Of a stretch of DNA of 64,000 bases, positions 41,448 to 49,989 are shown in pieces. This DNA comes from JBQTHD01 sp052390275 (GTDB lineage: Bacteria > Actinomycetota > Acidimicrobiia > Acidimicrobiales > AC-14), in assembly GCA_052390275.1 (NCBI GenBank), contig JBQTHD010000023.1, positions 1-64,000 of the forward strand. Reading direction: 5' to 3'. A program made the translations under genes and the position numbers. Position 1 is the first letter of the stretch. Every line of letters starts with the position of its first letter. The notes under the pieces are model-generated. The model was not told where the DNA came from. It saw only the letters and a list, made by a program, of their open reading frames with translations, and searched no databases.

Positions 41448-42475
41448 AGGCGTTGGAGGGGGAGGGGAGCCGCAGCGACCTGGAGGCGGAGCGAGACTTT
41501 CTGCTGGCATCTTTGGCCGATCTGGAGGCCGAGCGGGAGTCGGGAGAGATGGACGACGCCGGCTACCAGGTTCTCCACGATGACTACACGGCCCGGACGG
41601 CAAAGATTCTTCGTTCTCTGGCCGAGGCGGGCCACGACCAGGCGGGCCGTGATCGGGCGGGCCGTGATCGGGCGGGCCGTGATCGGGCGGGAAGGGCTGC
41701 GGTCGCACCAGCCATCGGAAGGTCGCGGCCAGGGGCTGGCCGGGTTCGGCAGGAATCGGTCGGCGGGAAAGGTTCCGAACTCACCGACGAACTCACCGAC
41801 GAATTCACCGACGAGTTCACCGACGAGGGCGCCGACGCCGAGGACAGCGACGTGGGCCTGAGGGCCGGGTCGGCGGCACGAGGCCGGTCCCGGCGACGGT
41901 TGGTGGGGGGGTTGGTTGCCCTGGCGGTGATCGGCGGGCCGGTGGGGGCGGTTCTCACCCTGGCCACCCAGCGGGGCGCCGGCGACTCGTTGACCGGAAC
42001 CCTGCCGGCCTCACCCGCGGTGGAAGGGGCCGCCTCCGGGGGCCAACTGGGGGAGGCCCTGGCTCTGGAGCGCCAAGGTGACGCGGTGGGGGCCCTGAAG
42101 CTTTACGACCAGATGCTGGCCGTCGACCCCGCCAACGCCGAGGCGCTGGCCTACCGGGGGTGGCTCCTCAAGCGGGCCGGCCTGGGCGACCGAGCGCTGG
42201 AGTCTCTCGATGCCGCCATCGCCGCCGACCCGGCCTTTGCCGACCCTCACTTTTTCCGGGGCATGCTCCTGTTCCAGGACCGGGAGGACCCGGCCGGTGC
42301 GGTGGTCTCCTTCCGGCGCTACCTGGATCTGGGGCCGGCCCCGGGAATGGGCGAAATGGTCGAGAACGTGCTGCGCCGAGCCGAGCAGGCTGCGGCCGGT
42401 GCCCCGGCCGCATCGGACCCCAACCAACCCGAATCGGCCCGCGCCCCGGCGGGTCCGGGATCGGGGCCAGGATGA
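41444..42475 (+). CDS. CcmI-like TPR protein
   Basis: The 343-residue product begins with a CcmI-like cytoplasmic helix (LEAERDFLLASLADLEAERE and DDYTARTAKILRSLAEAG). A charged low-complexity stretch follows (RAGRD repeats, then TDEFTDE repeats). A helix (LVGGLVALAVIGGPVGAVLTL) anchors it, and the outer C-terminal half has TPR repeats (EALALERQGDAVGALKLYDQ, YRGWLLKRAGLGDRALESLD). In other System I operons such proteins present apocytochrome to CcmF/CcmH. The two repeat tracts are at the DNA level 15 bp and 12 bp in period. Confidence 0.82.
   Translation: MKALEGEGSRSDLEAERDFLLASLADLEAERESGEMDDAGYQVLHDDYTARTAKILRSLAEAGHDQAGRDRAGRDRAGRDRAGRAAVAPAIGRSRPGAGRVRQESVGGKGSELTDELTDEFTDEFTDEGADAEDSDVGLRAGSAARGRSRRRLVGGLVALAVIGGPVGAVLTLATQRGAGDSLTGTLPASPAVEGAASGGQLGEALALERQGDAVGALKLYDQMLAVDPANAEALAYRGWLLKRAGLGDRALESLDAAIAADPAFADPHFFRGMLLFQDREDPAGAVVSFRRYLDLGPAPGMGEMVENVLRRAEQAAAGAPAASDPNQPESARAPAGPGSGPG
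41641..41692. repeat. 15-bp tandem repeat in the ccmI-like gene
   Basis: GGGCCGTGATCGGGC is repeated three times and encodes AGRDR units. About 90 bases further on, a second tract of 12-bp CTCACCGACGAA-like units (about 41779-41827) encodes TDE repeats. Confidence 0.85.
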
Positions 42476-42489
42476 GCGGCCCGGTAGAG

Positions 42490-42543
42490 CCTCGATGCCG
42501 CTCCGAGCATCATGACGACCCCGAGTATCACGAGGCATCGAGG
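42490..42543. promoter_or_regulatory. 10-bp inverted repeat in intergenic DNA
   Basis: CCTCGATGCC (42490-42499) and GGCATCGAGG (42534-42543) are perfect inverse copies separated by 34 bases, between the ccm operon end and the GlsB-like gene. It may be a terminator-like fold or an operator. Nothing else is recognisable between 42476 and 42639. Confidence 0.45.
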
Positions 42544-42639
42544 AGGAGGATCACGATCAGGGCATGAGGTGATCCGCCTGGGGTATGCGTTCAACGTCGC
42601 CGACCGGATGGCGGCGACTCAATGGGGAGAGGAACGACG

Positions 42640-42906
42640 ATGGAGATCGTAAGACTGGTTGTGTCCCTGGCCGTCTCGGGGATCCTGTTCGGGGCGCTGG
42701 GCCGCCTGGCCATACCCGGTCCGAACCCCATGTCCCTGCTGGCCACCATTCTGGCCGGGCTGGCCGGTGCGTTTCTGGGCACCCTGGTGGCCGGTCTGGT
42801 CGGCGCCGATCTGGCCGACGACCTGTTGATCTACTTCGCCCTCCAGGTGGCCGGCGCGGCCGTCGTCGTCTACGGGTTGAGCCGGCGGTCCGCCCGGGTC
42901 CGCTGA
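42640..42906 (+). CDS. GlsB/YeaQ/YmgE family membrane protein
   Basis: The 88-residue protein starts at ATG 42640 behind a GGGGAGAGGAAC site. It has three helices, with LVVSLAVSGILFGALGRLAI followed by PGPNPMSLLATILAGLAGAF (the PG-P...G..G.F repeat of this family) and a last helix (YFALQVAGAAVVVYGL). These small stress-related proteins were once called transglycosylase-associated. Their action is not known. Confidence 0.88.
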   Translation: MEIVRLVVSLAVSGILFGALGRLAIPGPNPMSLLATILAGLAGAFLGTLVAGLVGADLADDLLIYFALQVAGAAVVVYGLSRRSARVR

Positions 42907-42935
42907 AACGTGAGAGGACGCCGCGATTGTCCTGA

Positions 42936-43178
42936 CTATGGCAGTCGGGAGCGGATCCACGCCCCCTTGGACACCCATAGGCCCGCCGCCGTTCCTGCGA
43001 CGGCGCCCAGAGCGGCCCACCAGTCCGCCCGCATGACACTCCACACTGCGGTAGCCAACGATCCGACAACCAGCACCACCATCGAAACAATGGCCAGCGC
43101 CACCCACCCGGTCCGCCTCGTCATCGCAGCGTCCATCGTCAAATTCGCTCCGATGTCGTCTGGCAGGCGGCTGAACAT
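42936..43178 (-). CDS. Small two-helix membrane protein
   Basis: The 80-residue product has two helices (GWVALAIVSMVVLVVGSLAT and WAALGAVAGTAAGLWVS) with a basic C-terminus. No family is recognised. It lies between two plus-strand genes and is slightly lower in GC. Start may be ATG 43178 or ATG 43136 (MDAAMTRR) or 43124. Confidence 0.55.
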   Translation of the reverse strand: MFSRLPDDIGANLTMDAAMTRRTGWVALAIVSMVVLVVGSLATAVWSVMRADWWAALGAVAGTAAGLWVSKGAWIRSRLP

Positions 43179-43298
43179 CGGCCCCTCCTGGGGCAGTCGC
43201 CTTGAAGGGAAGGTCCCTCGGGCACTGCGTCCTAGGCACTTTTCGGCGGTCGTCAGCGAGACCTTTGATCGGGCCGACCGCCTCGCCCACTACGGCCG

Positions 43299-44828
43299 GT
43301 GAGGGACGAGGCCAGCATTCTCCATGCCGACCTGGATGCGTTTTTCGCGTCCGTGGAACAGAGGGATGATCCCCGGCTTCGGAAGCGCCCGGTGCTGGTC
43401 GGCGGCGGGGTGGTGCTGGCCGCGTCCTATGAGGCCAAGGCGGCCGGGGTCCGGACACCCATGGGGGTGGCGGCGGCCCGGCGGATCTGTCCGGCGGCGG
43501 TCGTGGTGCCGCCTCGCATGGCGGCCTATCAACAAGCCAGCCGGGAAGTCTTTGCCGTGTTCGAGTCCACCACGCCGCTGGTGGAACCGCTCAGTATCGA
43601 CGAGGCCTTCCTCGATGTGGGCGGGCTTCGCCGGATAGCGGGTTCACCGACCCAGGTGGCCATCCGGCTGAGGGAACGGGTGCGGGCCGAGGTGGGACTG
43701 TCCATAACCGTAGGGGGCGCCACCACAAAGTTCCTGGCCAAGGTGGCCAGCACCGAGGCGAAGCCTGACGGGCTTTTGGTCATCCCCGTTGGCGGGGAAA
43801 CGGCGTTCCTGGGGCCGTTGCCAGTGGATCGACTCTGGGGGGTGGGCCCGGCCACCGCTCGGAGGCTCACCTCGCTGGGCCTACGGACGGTGGCCCAGGT
43901 GGCGGCGGCGGGGGAGGAGGTGCTGGTCGGGTTGCTGGGCTCAGCCCAGGGCCGACACCTCTGTGATCTGGCGGCCAACCGGGACCCGAGGCCGGTCGAA
44001 ACTCACCGTCTGCGAAAGTCGGTGGGTGCCCAGCGGGCGCTGTCCCCGGCGGTTGGTGACCCGGATCAAGCCGATGTTCACCTGATCGCCCTGGCCGACA
44101 CCGTGGCCGGGCGTTTGCGGGCGGGCGGACACCGGGGGCGCACCGTCAGCCTGGCCCTGCGGTTCGAGGACTTCCGCCGGATCACCCGGTCGACCACCTT
44201 GCGCCGATCCACCGACTCCACCGCCGAAGTGCTGGCCGCGGCCCGGGGGCTGATAACTCCGGCATGGGCGGGGGTGGCCCGGGGTCGGCGGCTGACTCTG
44301 GTGGGACTGTCGGTGGCCGGCCTGGATGCGCCGGCGGCCATGTTCTCGGGCCGGCCGTCTCCCAGCGAGCCATGGGGGCGGGCCACTGAAGCGGGCTCGG
44401 GGTCTCCGACGGCAGCATCGACCGAGGCGATGGTCATCTCGCACGTGGCCGCGCAACTGGGATTGGACCTGGGGGCGGGCTTTGGAGACTCCAACGAAGA
44501 TAACGGGGAGCAACAACATCTGGACCGGGCGCTAGACGAGGTCCGGGCCCGCTTCGGCCCACGCTCGATCCAGCGGGCCGTCCTCATGAGGCCGGCCGCC
44601 GCAGTGGCCAGCATGCCCACGCCAGAGGCCGCCGGACGCCGGCCGCTGGCCGATCCTCGTGAACTTTCAGTTCTCGGCGAAGCTTGGACGGGACCATCCA
44701 CCGCCGAACCGCCTATCGGTGCTTCTCTTGAGCCAAGCGCAAATGGCGCGTCAGAGGAGTCCCATGCGCCGCTGCATTCGACTTGCCCAAAGCGTTTTCG
44801 TCGCCGCCCTAATGACTATTGCGACTGA
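43299..44828 (+). CDS. dinB: DNA polymerase IV (Y family)
   Basis: The 509-residue protein has the palm motif ILHADLDAFFASVEQRDDP, the steric-gate region ASYEAKAAGVRTPMG, catalytic SIDEAFLDVGGL, the helix-hairpin-helix RLWGVGPATARRLTSLGL and a little-finger domain (LALRFEDFRRITRSTTLR). It performs error-prone bypass synthesis and is usually SOS-linked. The C-terminal 90 residues go beyond the usual 350-420 length and end in a Ser/Pro-rich tail that overlaps the start of the next gene by 65 bases in another frame. No LexA box is evident upstream. Confidence 0.92.
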   Translation: MRDEASILHADLDAFFASVEQRDDPRLRKRPVLVGGGVVLAASYEAKAAGVRTPMGVAAARRICPAAVVVPPRMAAYQQASREVFAVFESTTPLVEPLSIDEAFLDVGGLRRIAGSPTQVAIRLRERVRAEVGLSITVGGATTKFLAKVASTEAKPDGLLVIPVGGETAFLGPLPVDRLWGVGPATARRLTSLGLRTVAQVAAAGEEVLVGLLGSAQGRHLCDLAANRDPRPVETHRLRKSVGAQRALSPAVGDPDQADVHLIALADTVAGRLRAGGHRGRTVSLALRFEDFRRITRSTTLRRSTDSTAEVLAAARGLITPAWAGVARGRRLTLVGLSVAGLDAPAAMFSGRPSPSEPWGRATEAGSGSPTAASTEAMVISHVAAQLGLDLGAGFGDSNEDNGEQQHLDRALDEVRARFGPRSIQRAVLMRPAAAVASMPTPEAAGRRPLADPRELSVLGEAWTGPSTAEPPIGASLEPSANGASEESHAPLHSTCPKRFRRRPNDYCD

Positions 44829-46041
44829 AGTTCCTGCAGTGTTTGCCGCCGAACCACACACTTTCGCCTATACCGGCAGCGTGCAGGAATGGGTGGTACC
44901 TCCGAACGTGACCAGAGTCGTGGTCGATGCCCTGGGTGCTCAAGGAGGTGCCGACGGCGGAAGGGGAGGAAGGACCCGAGCCAGTATCTCCGTCACGCCG
45001 GGCGAGATGCTTCGCATCGCCGTAGGCGGGAAGCCGAAGGGCTCCCTCGGGGGGTTCAATGGCGGCGGAGGCCGAGGGGCCCCATCTCCCGGTGGGCGGG
45101 GGGGGCGGAGGTGGTGGCAGTGACGTGCGCAGAGGGAGTGACTCCGCCGATGGCCGATTGGTCGTTGCCGGCGGCGGGGGGGAGGGCCGGGTGGCGCTGG
45201 GGGTAAGACGGCGGGTGAAGCGGGAGCTGCTGGTGGGAGCCCCAGTGGTGGGGGAGGTCGCGGCGGAACACCGACTGGGGGAGGATTGGGCGGGGCTGAC
45301 ACTGGTCCGGGTAATGCCGGGGCGGATGGGCGCATCGCGGCGGGAGGAAGCGGCGGAACAGGAGCAACCAACGTTGGTCCCCATGGAAGCGGTGGTGGTG
45401 GCGGTTACTTTGGAGGAGGTGGTGGTGGCGGTGGCGGCTGGCTCGGGGGCCAGATGTTGGCTTTCAGCGGTGGAGGTGGTGGTGGTTCCAGTTTCGCGGT
45501 TGCCACGGCTACTGCGGTCCTCCATGAGCGGGGCTCCCGAGAGGGACATGGGCAGGTGTCCATCACTCCGATTGCCACCGCTCGCGTTGACCTCTTCTTG
45601 GCTATTTCACCTGACGATAATTCGGACGCGATACCATGCATTCGATTCGAACACTCGAACGAAATTCGGTATACGTGTCGCCGAATCAATCAAGGGATAT
45701 TTTCGGTACTGGATTCAGAAGTTGAGGCCGCGCAGTATTTGGCGGCCGGTGACGTATCCGGAGGTGCAAGCCATGTCCTCTATGCTGGCGATAGAATTTA
45801 TGAGGGTTGTACGCTACATATCTCTGTGTGGAGTTGCAGCACTTCGTATACCGATCCCGATCGTTACGTCATCAGAATGGGCGATAACCAGGCTACGTAC
45901 TACGCGGGGTCTCTACGGGATTGGGCGACCGACGATGCAAACGTCGTTTTCTGCCTTTTAGCGATCTACGAAGCCGCAACAGCTCAAGCAACGACCGAAG
46001 GAGTAGCTGATCGGTGCTCGTTCCTTCTCGAACTGTCCTGA
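44764..46041 (+). CDS. Exported glycine-rich protein with two frame breaks at poly-G tracts
   Basis: From ATG 44764 (site AGAGGAGT) a signal peptide ends AVFAAEPHTF and is followed by YTGSVQEWVVPPNVTRVVVD and ALGAQGGADGG, the start of the glycine-rich (lectin-like) family of surface proteins. Reading must move one frame at G8 (45098-45105) and return at G7 (45176-45182). Both sides encode glycine-rich sequence, so the reading is one protein. From about 45590 a Cys-containing C-terminal domain follows (IPCIRFEHSNEIRYTCRRIN, YEGCTLHISVWSCSTSY). That part is much less GC-rich and its family is unknown. Frame breaks are either homopolymer errors or phase-variable tracts. Confidence 0.7.
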
Positions 46042-46060
46042 TGAAAGTCAGGGCACAGTC

Positions 46061-46414
46061 ATGACAAAGCGCCAACGCGGCTGGGTTCTAGCAGTCACGG
46101 CAACTGGACTAGTGGTGACCCTTTTTGGATGCAATTCTTGGGCGGAAACGGCCGTGGAAGCTCAGGCCACGGAGGCCCGGATGCGGTTAGCGCGGGTTTT
46201 GCCGACCGTTCAACCGCCTGCGTTATTGCTAGCTCCGATCGATCCGCTCCCCCAAGATATAGCTCGAAATCTAAGATTCGTAGCGGGCCGGGAAAACTAT
46301 ATCGAAGTAGTCCTTGAGTTTTCAAGGTTATGGCAGTCCCGATGCGTGAGCGGCAAAGTTGACAAAGCCAGCGGCTCCGTGGAGGTGGAAACATTGATTT
46401 GCCGCCGGCGCTAG
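46061..46414 (+). CDS. Small predicted lipoprotein
   Basis: The 117-residue product starts MTKRQRGWVLAVTATGLVV and has a lipobox LFGC (Cys24). The rest is a helix with Arg/Ala residues and a C-terminal strand pair with two cysteines (SRCVSGKVDKASGSVEVETL). No family is recognised. It follows the glycine-rich gene by 19 bases and shares its AT-richer composition, so both probably arrived together. The stop codon lies in the first CTAG of a tetranucleotide repeat. Confidence 0.6.
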   Translation: MTKRQRGWVLAVTATGLVVTLFGCNSWAETAVEAQATEARMRLARVLPTVQPPALLLAPIDPLPQDIARNLRFVAGRENYIEVVLEFSRLWQSRCVSGKVDKASGSVEVETLICRRR

Positions 46415-46480
46415 CTAGCTATCCTCCCCGAGATGGGCCCAGGATTGACCACTAGCTAGCTAGCTAGCTAGCTAGCTAGC
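46411..46480. repeat. CTAG tetranucleotide array
   Basis: Two blocks of CTAG units are present: two units at 46411-46419 and seven at 46452-46480. They are separated by about 32 unrelated bases. CTAG is normally among the rarest tetranucleotides in bacteria and each unit is self-complementary, so the tract can extrude or pair in many registers. Confidence 0.95.
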
Positions 46481-46515
46481 ACATGCTTCGTTTGGCCAAC
46501 CAATGACTCGGGGAA

Positions 46516-46662
46516 TTAGCCCAGTTGGCTTACGCAGGTGCAGTTGTCGGTGGGCATCTTGCACGAGTCGCAGGCGATTCGGCCTTCGTGGCTGTCGATG
46601 TGCACACCGGAGCCGCAGAGAGCGCAGATGGAACCGGTGAGCAGGTCGAGGATCTTGGTCAC
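46516..46662 (-). CDS. Cys-rich zinc-ribbon mini-protein
   Basis: From GTG 46662 (GGAG site upstream) a 48-residue product has three cysteine pairs: SICALCGSG, IACDSCKMP and DNCTCVSQLG. The pattern CxxC...CxxC...CxC in such a short chain suggests a zinc ribbon or a small metal-holding protein. It lies alone between the CTAG array and the ndh gene. I do not recognise a family. The longer frame to 46713 has no supporting site. Confidence 0.5.
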   Translation of the reverse strand: MTKILDLLTGSICALCGSGVHIDSHEGRIACDSCKMPTDNCTCVSQLG

Positions 46663-46862
46663 AGTGGGGTGTCTCCTGGCGTCGAGGTGGTCCGGCTGGG
46701 CCGCAGGCAACATCGGCCTGATTCAGTATCCGGGGCCAGCGGGCTTCCCGCCACACAAATTCATCGCGATGTGTGCATAGGTCGCCCCGCCCGGCTTACC
46801 GGTAGGAGGCGAGCAGGGATTTCGCCTCGACGGGGCTGGCCGAGACGTTGCATGCTCGGGCC

Positions 46863-48227
46863 ATGAAGATCCCCCGCCCATCTGGGCCCCGGCCGTCAGG
46901 CCCCCGCCCATCGCCTGGGCTGAGGCCACCAACCGGGGTGGCCAACGTCAGTGGGCCGGTGGTCTCCGATGGGTCCCGGCCCCATGTGGTCATCGTCGGC
47001 GGAGGTTTCGGCGGCCTGGCCTGCGCCCGGGCCCTGGAGGGTTGGCCGGTGAGGGTGACGCTGATCGACGCCCGGAACTACCACCTGTTCACACCGTTGC
47101 TCTACCAGGTGGCCACGGGACTATTGAACCCGTCGGACATCGCCTATCCGTTCCGGTCCCGGTTCCGGCGGTCGCCCAACGTCCGCTTCCGCCAGGCCCG
47201 GGTGGCCAGGATCGACCAGGGCGCCAAGACCCTCCACACCCAGGAGGGCGAGGCCGTCGCCTACGACTATCTGGTCTTGGCCACTGGCAGCACCAACAAC
47301 TACTTCGGGGACAAGGATCTGGCCGCGTTCACCCTGGGCATGAAGTCCCTGGAGGAGGCTCTGCGGCTTCGCAACCACGTTTTGTCCTGTTTGGAGGCGG
47401 CGGCCCAGGCCACCGATCCGCTCGAGCAGCGCCGGCTTCTCACCTTCGTGGTGGTCGGGGGGGGTCCTACCGGGGTGGAGTACGCCGGGGCCCTGGGCGA
47501 GTTGCTGCACCTGGTGGTGGGGGACGAGTTCCCCGAACTCGACTTCGGTCTGGCCCGGATACTGGTCATCGAAGGCCAGGACCGCCTGCTCGCGGCCATG
47601 GCTCCCCGACTGGGTCGCTATGCCGCACGGACCCTGGCCCGCCGGGGAATCGAGGTTCAGACCGGCCTCCTGGTCAAAAAGGTCACCCCCGAGTCAGTGG
47701 TTCTCTCCGACGGCCAGAGCGTGCCCACCCGCACCGTGGTCTGGTCCGCCGGGGTCCGGCCTGACCTGCCCGAAGCGGCCGAGGGGGCGATGTCGGGGCG
47801 AGTCGCGGTGGATGAGAACTTTGCCATCGCCGGTTGGCCGGGCGCCTTTGCCATTGGCGACGCCGCCGCCGTCGAGCACGAAGGGGCCATCCTGCCCATG
47901 CTCAGCGCCCCGGCCATGCAAGGGGGCCGGCACGTGGCCGCGGTCATCCGGGCCGAGACCCAACCCGGGGACCCGCCGCCGCCGCCGTTTCGCTACAAGG
48001 ACAAGGGCACCATGGCCACCATCGGTCGAAACGCCGCAGTCAGCCAGGTCGGACGCCTGCACCTCACCGGGTTTGTCGGATGGGTGGCCTGGTTGGCTGT
48101 GCACCTCTACTACCTGGTGGGCTTCCGCAACCGAGCGGTGGTTTTGTCCACCTGGGGCTTCAACTACTTCCATCGGGAACGACCGATTCGCATTATCGCC
48201 CGGGCCGACGATCACTTGGGGGAGTAG
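46863..48227 (+). CDS. ndh: Type II NADH dehydrogenase
   Basis: The 454-residue flavoprotein has the FAD motif VVIVGGGFGGLACARALEG, the quinone/active site region NYHLFTPLLYQVATGLL, the NAD motif FVVVGGGPTGVEYAGALGEL, the second FAD motif GAFAIGDAAAV and a C-terminal membrane-binding part (FVGWVAWLAVHLYYLVGF). It oxidises NADH and reduces quinone without pumping protons. The first 30 residues are Pro/Arg/Ser repeats (SGPRPSGPRPS) not present in relatives. Confidence 0.93.
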   Translation: MKIPRPSGPRPSGPRPSPGLRPPTGVANVSGPVVSDGSRPHVVIVGGGFGGLACARALEGWPVRVTLIDARNYHLFTPLLYQVATGLLNPSDIAYPFRSRFRRSPNVRFRQARVARIDQGAKTLHTQEGEAVAYDYLVLATGSTNNYFGDKDLAAFTLGMKSLEEALRLRNHVLSCLEAAAQATDPLEQRRLLTFVVVGGGPTGVEYAGALGELLHLVVGDEFPELDFGLARILVIEGQDRLLAAMAPRLGRYAARTLARRGIEVQTGLLVKKVTPESVVLSDGQSVPTRTVVWSAGVRPDLPEAAEGAMSGRVAVDENFAIAGWPGAFAIGDAAAVEHEGAILPMLSAPAMQGGRHVAAVIRAETQPGDPPPPPFRYKDKGTMATIGRNAAVSQVGRLHLTGFVGWVAWLAVHLYYLVGFRNRAVVLSTWGFNYFHRERPIRIIARADDHLGE

Positions 48228-48312
48228 TCGGTGGCCCATGGGCGGCGCTACCCGGCGGCATTGGTGGAAACAGGGCGCCAGCGGCGGCGGAAAGCCGTAG
48301 CCTGGCGGAGTA

Positions 48313-48921
48313 ATGGATTGGCTACCCGACGCTCCTGCGCTGGTGTTGGTAGCTCTCACCCTGGCGTCGGCGCTGCTGGTCATCGAGGCTGCCCTGCCCA
48401 CGGTCGGGTTGGCCGGACTTTCCGGCCTGAGCCTTCTACTGGTGGCGCTGTTGGCCGCCGCCCGGGGCTCGGATCCCTGGTGGCCGCTGATCCTGGTGGG
48501 GGCGGCTGTGTGCGTGTGGACCTTTGGCCTGCTCACCCGCAGTTCGTCGGTGAACCTTCAGGCGGTGGCCATGGTCTGCTTCGCCCTGGGGTCGGTCAGC
48601 TACGGAATCCTGGCCGCCGACGTCCCCACCGTGGCCCTGGCGGTGGCCGGGTCTGTGGCCCTGCCACTGGGCTACTGGCCCCTGCTGGCGGCCAGCAATC
48701 GGCTCATGTCCGCCCCCGCCCAGACGGGCATGGAGGCCCTGGTGGGACGGGCGGGAACGGTGAGTTCGTGGTCCAAGGGCCGCGGTTCGGTGCGGGTGGA
48801 CGGATCTTTGTGGAACGCCCGCAGCCGCTCGGCTCTGGAGCCGGGCGCCGAGGTGGTGGTGACCGGCCATCGGGAGATGTGGGTGGACGTGGACCCGGCG
48901 CCCGACGGACAGTGGGGTTGA
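48313..48921 (+). CDS. NfeD-like membrane protein
   Basis: The 202-residue protein has about five helices (ALVLVALTLASALLVIEAA and others), then a C-terminal OB-fold: GMEALVGRAGTVSSWSKGRG, SVRVDGSLWNARSRSALEPG and AEVVVTG. This is the NfeD layout. NfeD proteins pair with SPFH proteins, and the next gene is one, so together they likely form a membrane-microdomain scaffold. Confidence 0.9.
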   Translation: MDWLPDAPALVLVALTLASALLVIEAALPTVGLAGLSGLSLLLVALLAAARGSDPWWPLILVGAAVCVWTFGLLTRSSSVNLQAVAMVCFALGSVSYGILAADVPTVALAVAGSVALPLGYWPLLAASNRLMSAPAQTGMEALVGRAGTVSSWSKGRGSVRVDGSLWNARSRSALEPGAEVVVTGHREMWVDVDPAPDGQWG

Positions 48922-48997
48922 AACCCGGTCGACCACATCTGGTCGCCGGTTCGATGATGTCGGTTCGATGTGATGTCGGTTCGATGATGTTGGTGTC

Positions 48998-49882
48998 GTG
49001 TTCGTTCAGACGAGGAGGTGGGCCGTGGAGGGTGCCGTAGGTACGTTTTTCATCCTGTTGATCCTGGTGGGGGTGTTCCTGGCCGCATCGCTCAAGATCG
49101 TCCAGGAGTACGAGCGGGGGGTGATCTTCCGCCTGGGCCGGTGTGTGGGGGCCAAGGGCCCGGGCATCTTCTTCGTCATCCCCATCATCGACAAAATTGT
49201 CCGAACCAACCTTCAGGTGGTGGCCGTACCGGTGGCGTCCCAGCAGGTGATCACCAGGGACAACGTCACCGCCACCGTGGATGCGGTGGCCTTCTTCCAG
49301 GTCATCGACCCGGCGGCGTCGGTCGTTCGGGTTCGGGACTGGTACTCGTCGTCCCAGCTCGTGGCCCAGACCACCCTGCGCTCCACGGTGGGTCGTCACG
49401 AATTGGATCAACTTCTTTCCGAGCGGGACCGTATCGACGCCGAGTTGCAATTGGCCCTCGACGCCCAGACCGAGCCGTGGGGGGTCAAGGTCCACCGCGT
49501 GGAGATCCGCGACGTTGGACTTCCCGAGCAGATGCAGCGGGCCATGGCGCGCCAGGCCGAAGCCGAACGGGAACGGCGAGCCAAGATCATTGCCGCCGAG
49601 GGCGAGTTGCAGGCCTCGAAGTCCCTGGCCGCCGCAGCCATGACCATCGCCGCCTCTCCAGGGGCGCTGCAGTTGCGCCAACTCCAGACCATGGCGGAGA
49701 TCTCGGCCGAGAACAGTTCCACCATCATCTTCCCCATCCCGGTGGAACTGCTCGATGCTTTTCGCCGGGTGGCCGACGTGGTCAGCCCGGCGCCTGCGCC
49801 TTCGGTCGCCCCCACACCGCCACCTCCGGCCCACCCGGAACCGCCGCCGGGAGGACCCCCCACTCTCCGGTCGGTGGAATGA
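48998..49882 (+). CDS. SPFH/stomatin (slipin-like) protein
   Basis: The 294-residue protein has one N-terminal helix (AVGTFFILLILVGVFLAASL), the start of the SPFH domain (KIVQEYERGVIFRLGR), TVDAVAFFQVIDPAASVVRV, RSTVGRHELDQLLSERDRID and a coiled coil (RQAEAERERRAKIIAAEGEL) with a Pro-rich tail. Such proteins oligomerise at membrane domains and often bind a partner NfeD. The 76-base gap before it carries repeats of GATGTCGGTTCGAT (48948-48992). Confidence 0.92.
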   Translation: MFVQTRRWAVEGAVGTFFILLILVGVFLAASLKIVQEYERGVIFRLGRCVGAKGPGIFFVIPIIDKIVRTNLQVVAVPVASQQVITRDNVTATVDAVAFFQVIDPAASVVRVRDWYSSSQLVAQTTLRSTVGRHELDQLLSERDRIDAELQLALDAQTEPWGVKVHRVEIRDVGLPEQMQRAMARQAEAERERRAKIIAAEGELQASKSLAAAAMTIAASPGALQLRQLQTMAEISAENSSTIIFPIPVELLDAFRRVADVVSPAPAPSVAPTPPPPAHPEPPPGGPPTLRSVE

Positions 49883-49989
49883 CCCACGGGTCACCGGCCC
49901 GTTGATGGCCGCCGGCCAGCGGGCGGTCCCAGCGGCGGGATGGCGGGCTGGGGCAAGGTCGAATCGTCGGCCGGGGGCGTCCGGTGGCC

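Noticed and set aside
46411..46480. CTAG array as a CRISPR-like repeat
   Set aside because: Units are 4 bp with no spacers, and no cas genes are present. No CRISPR array was seen anywhere in the window.
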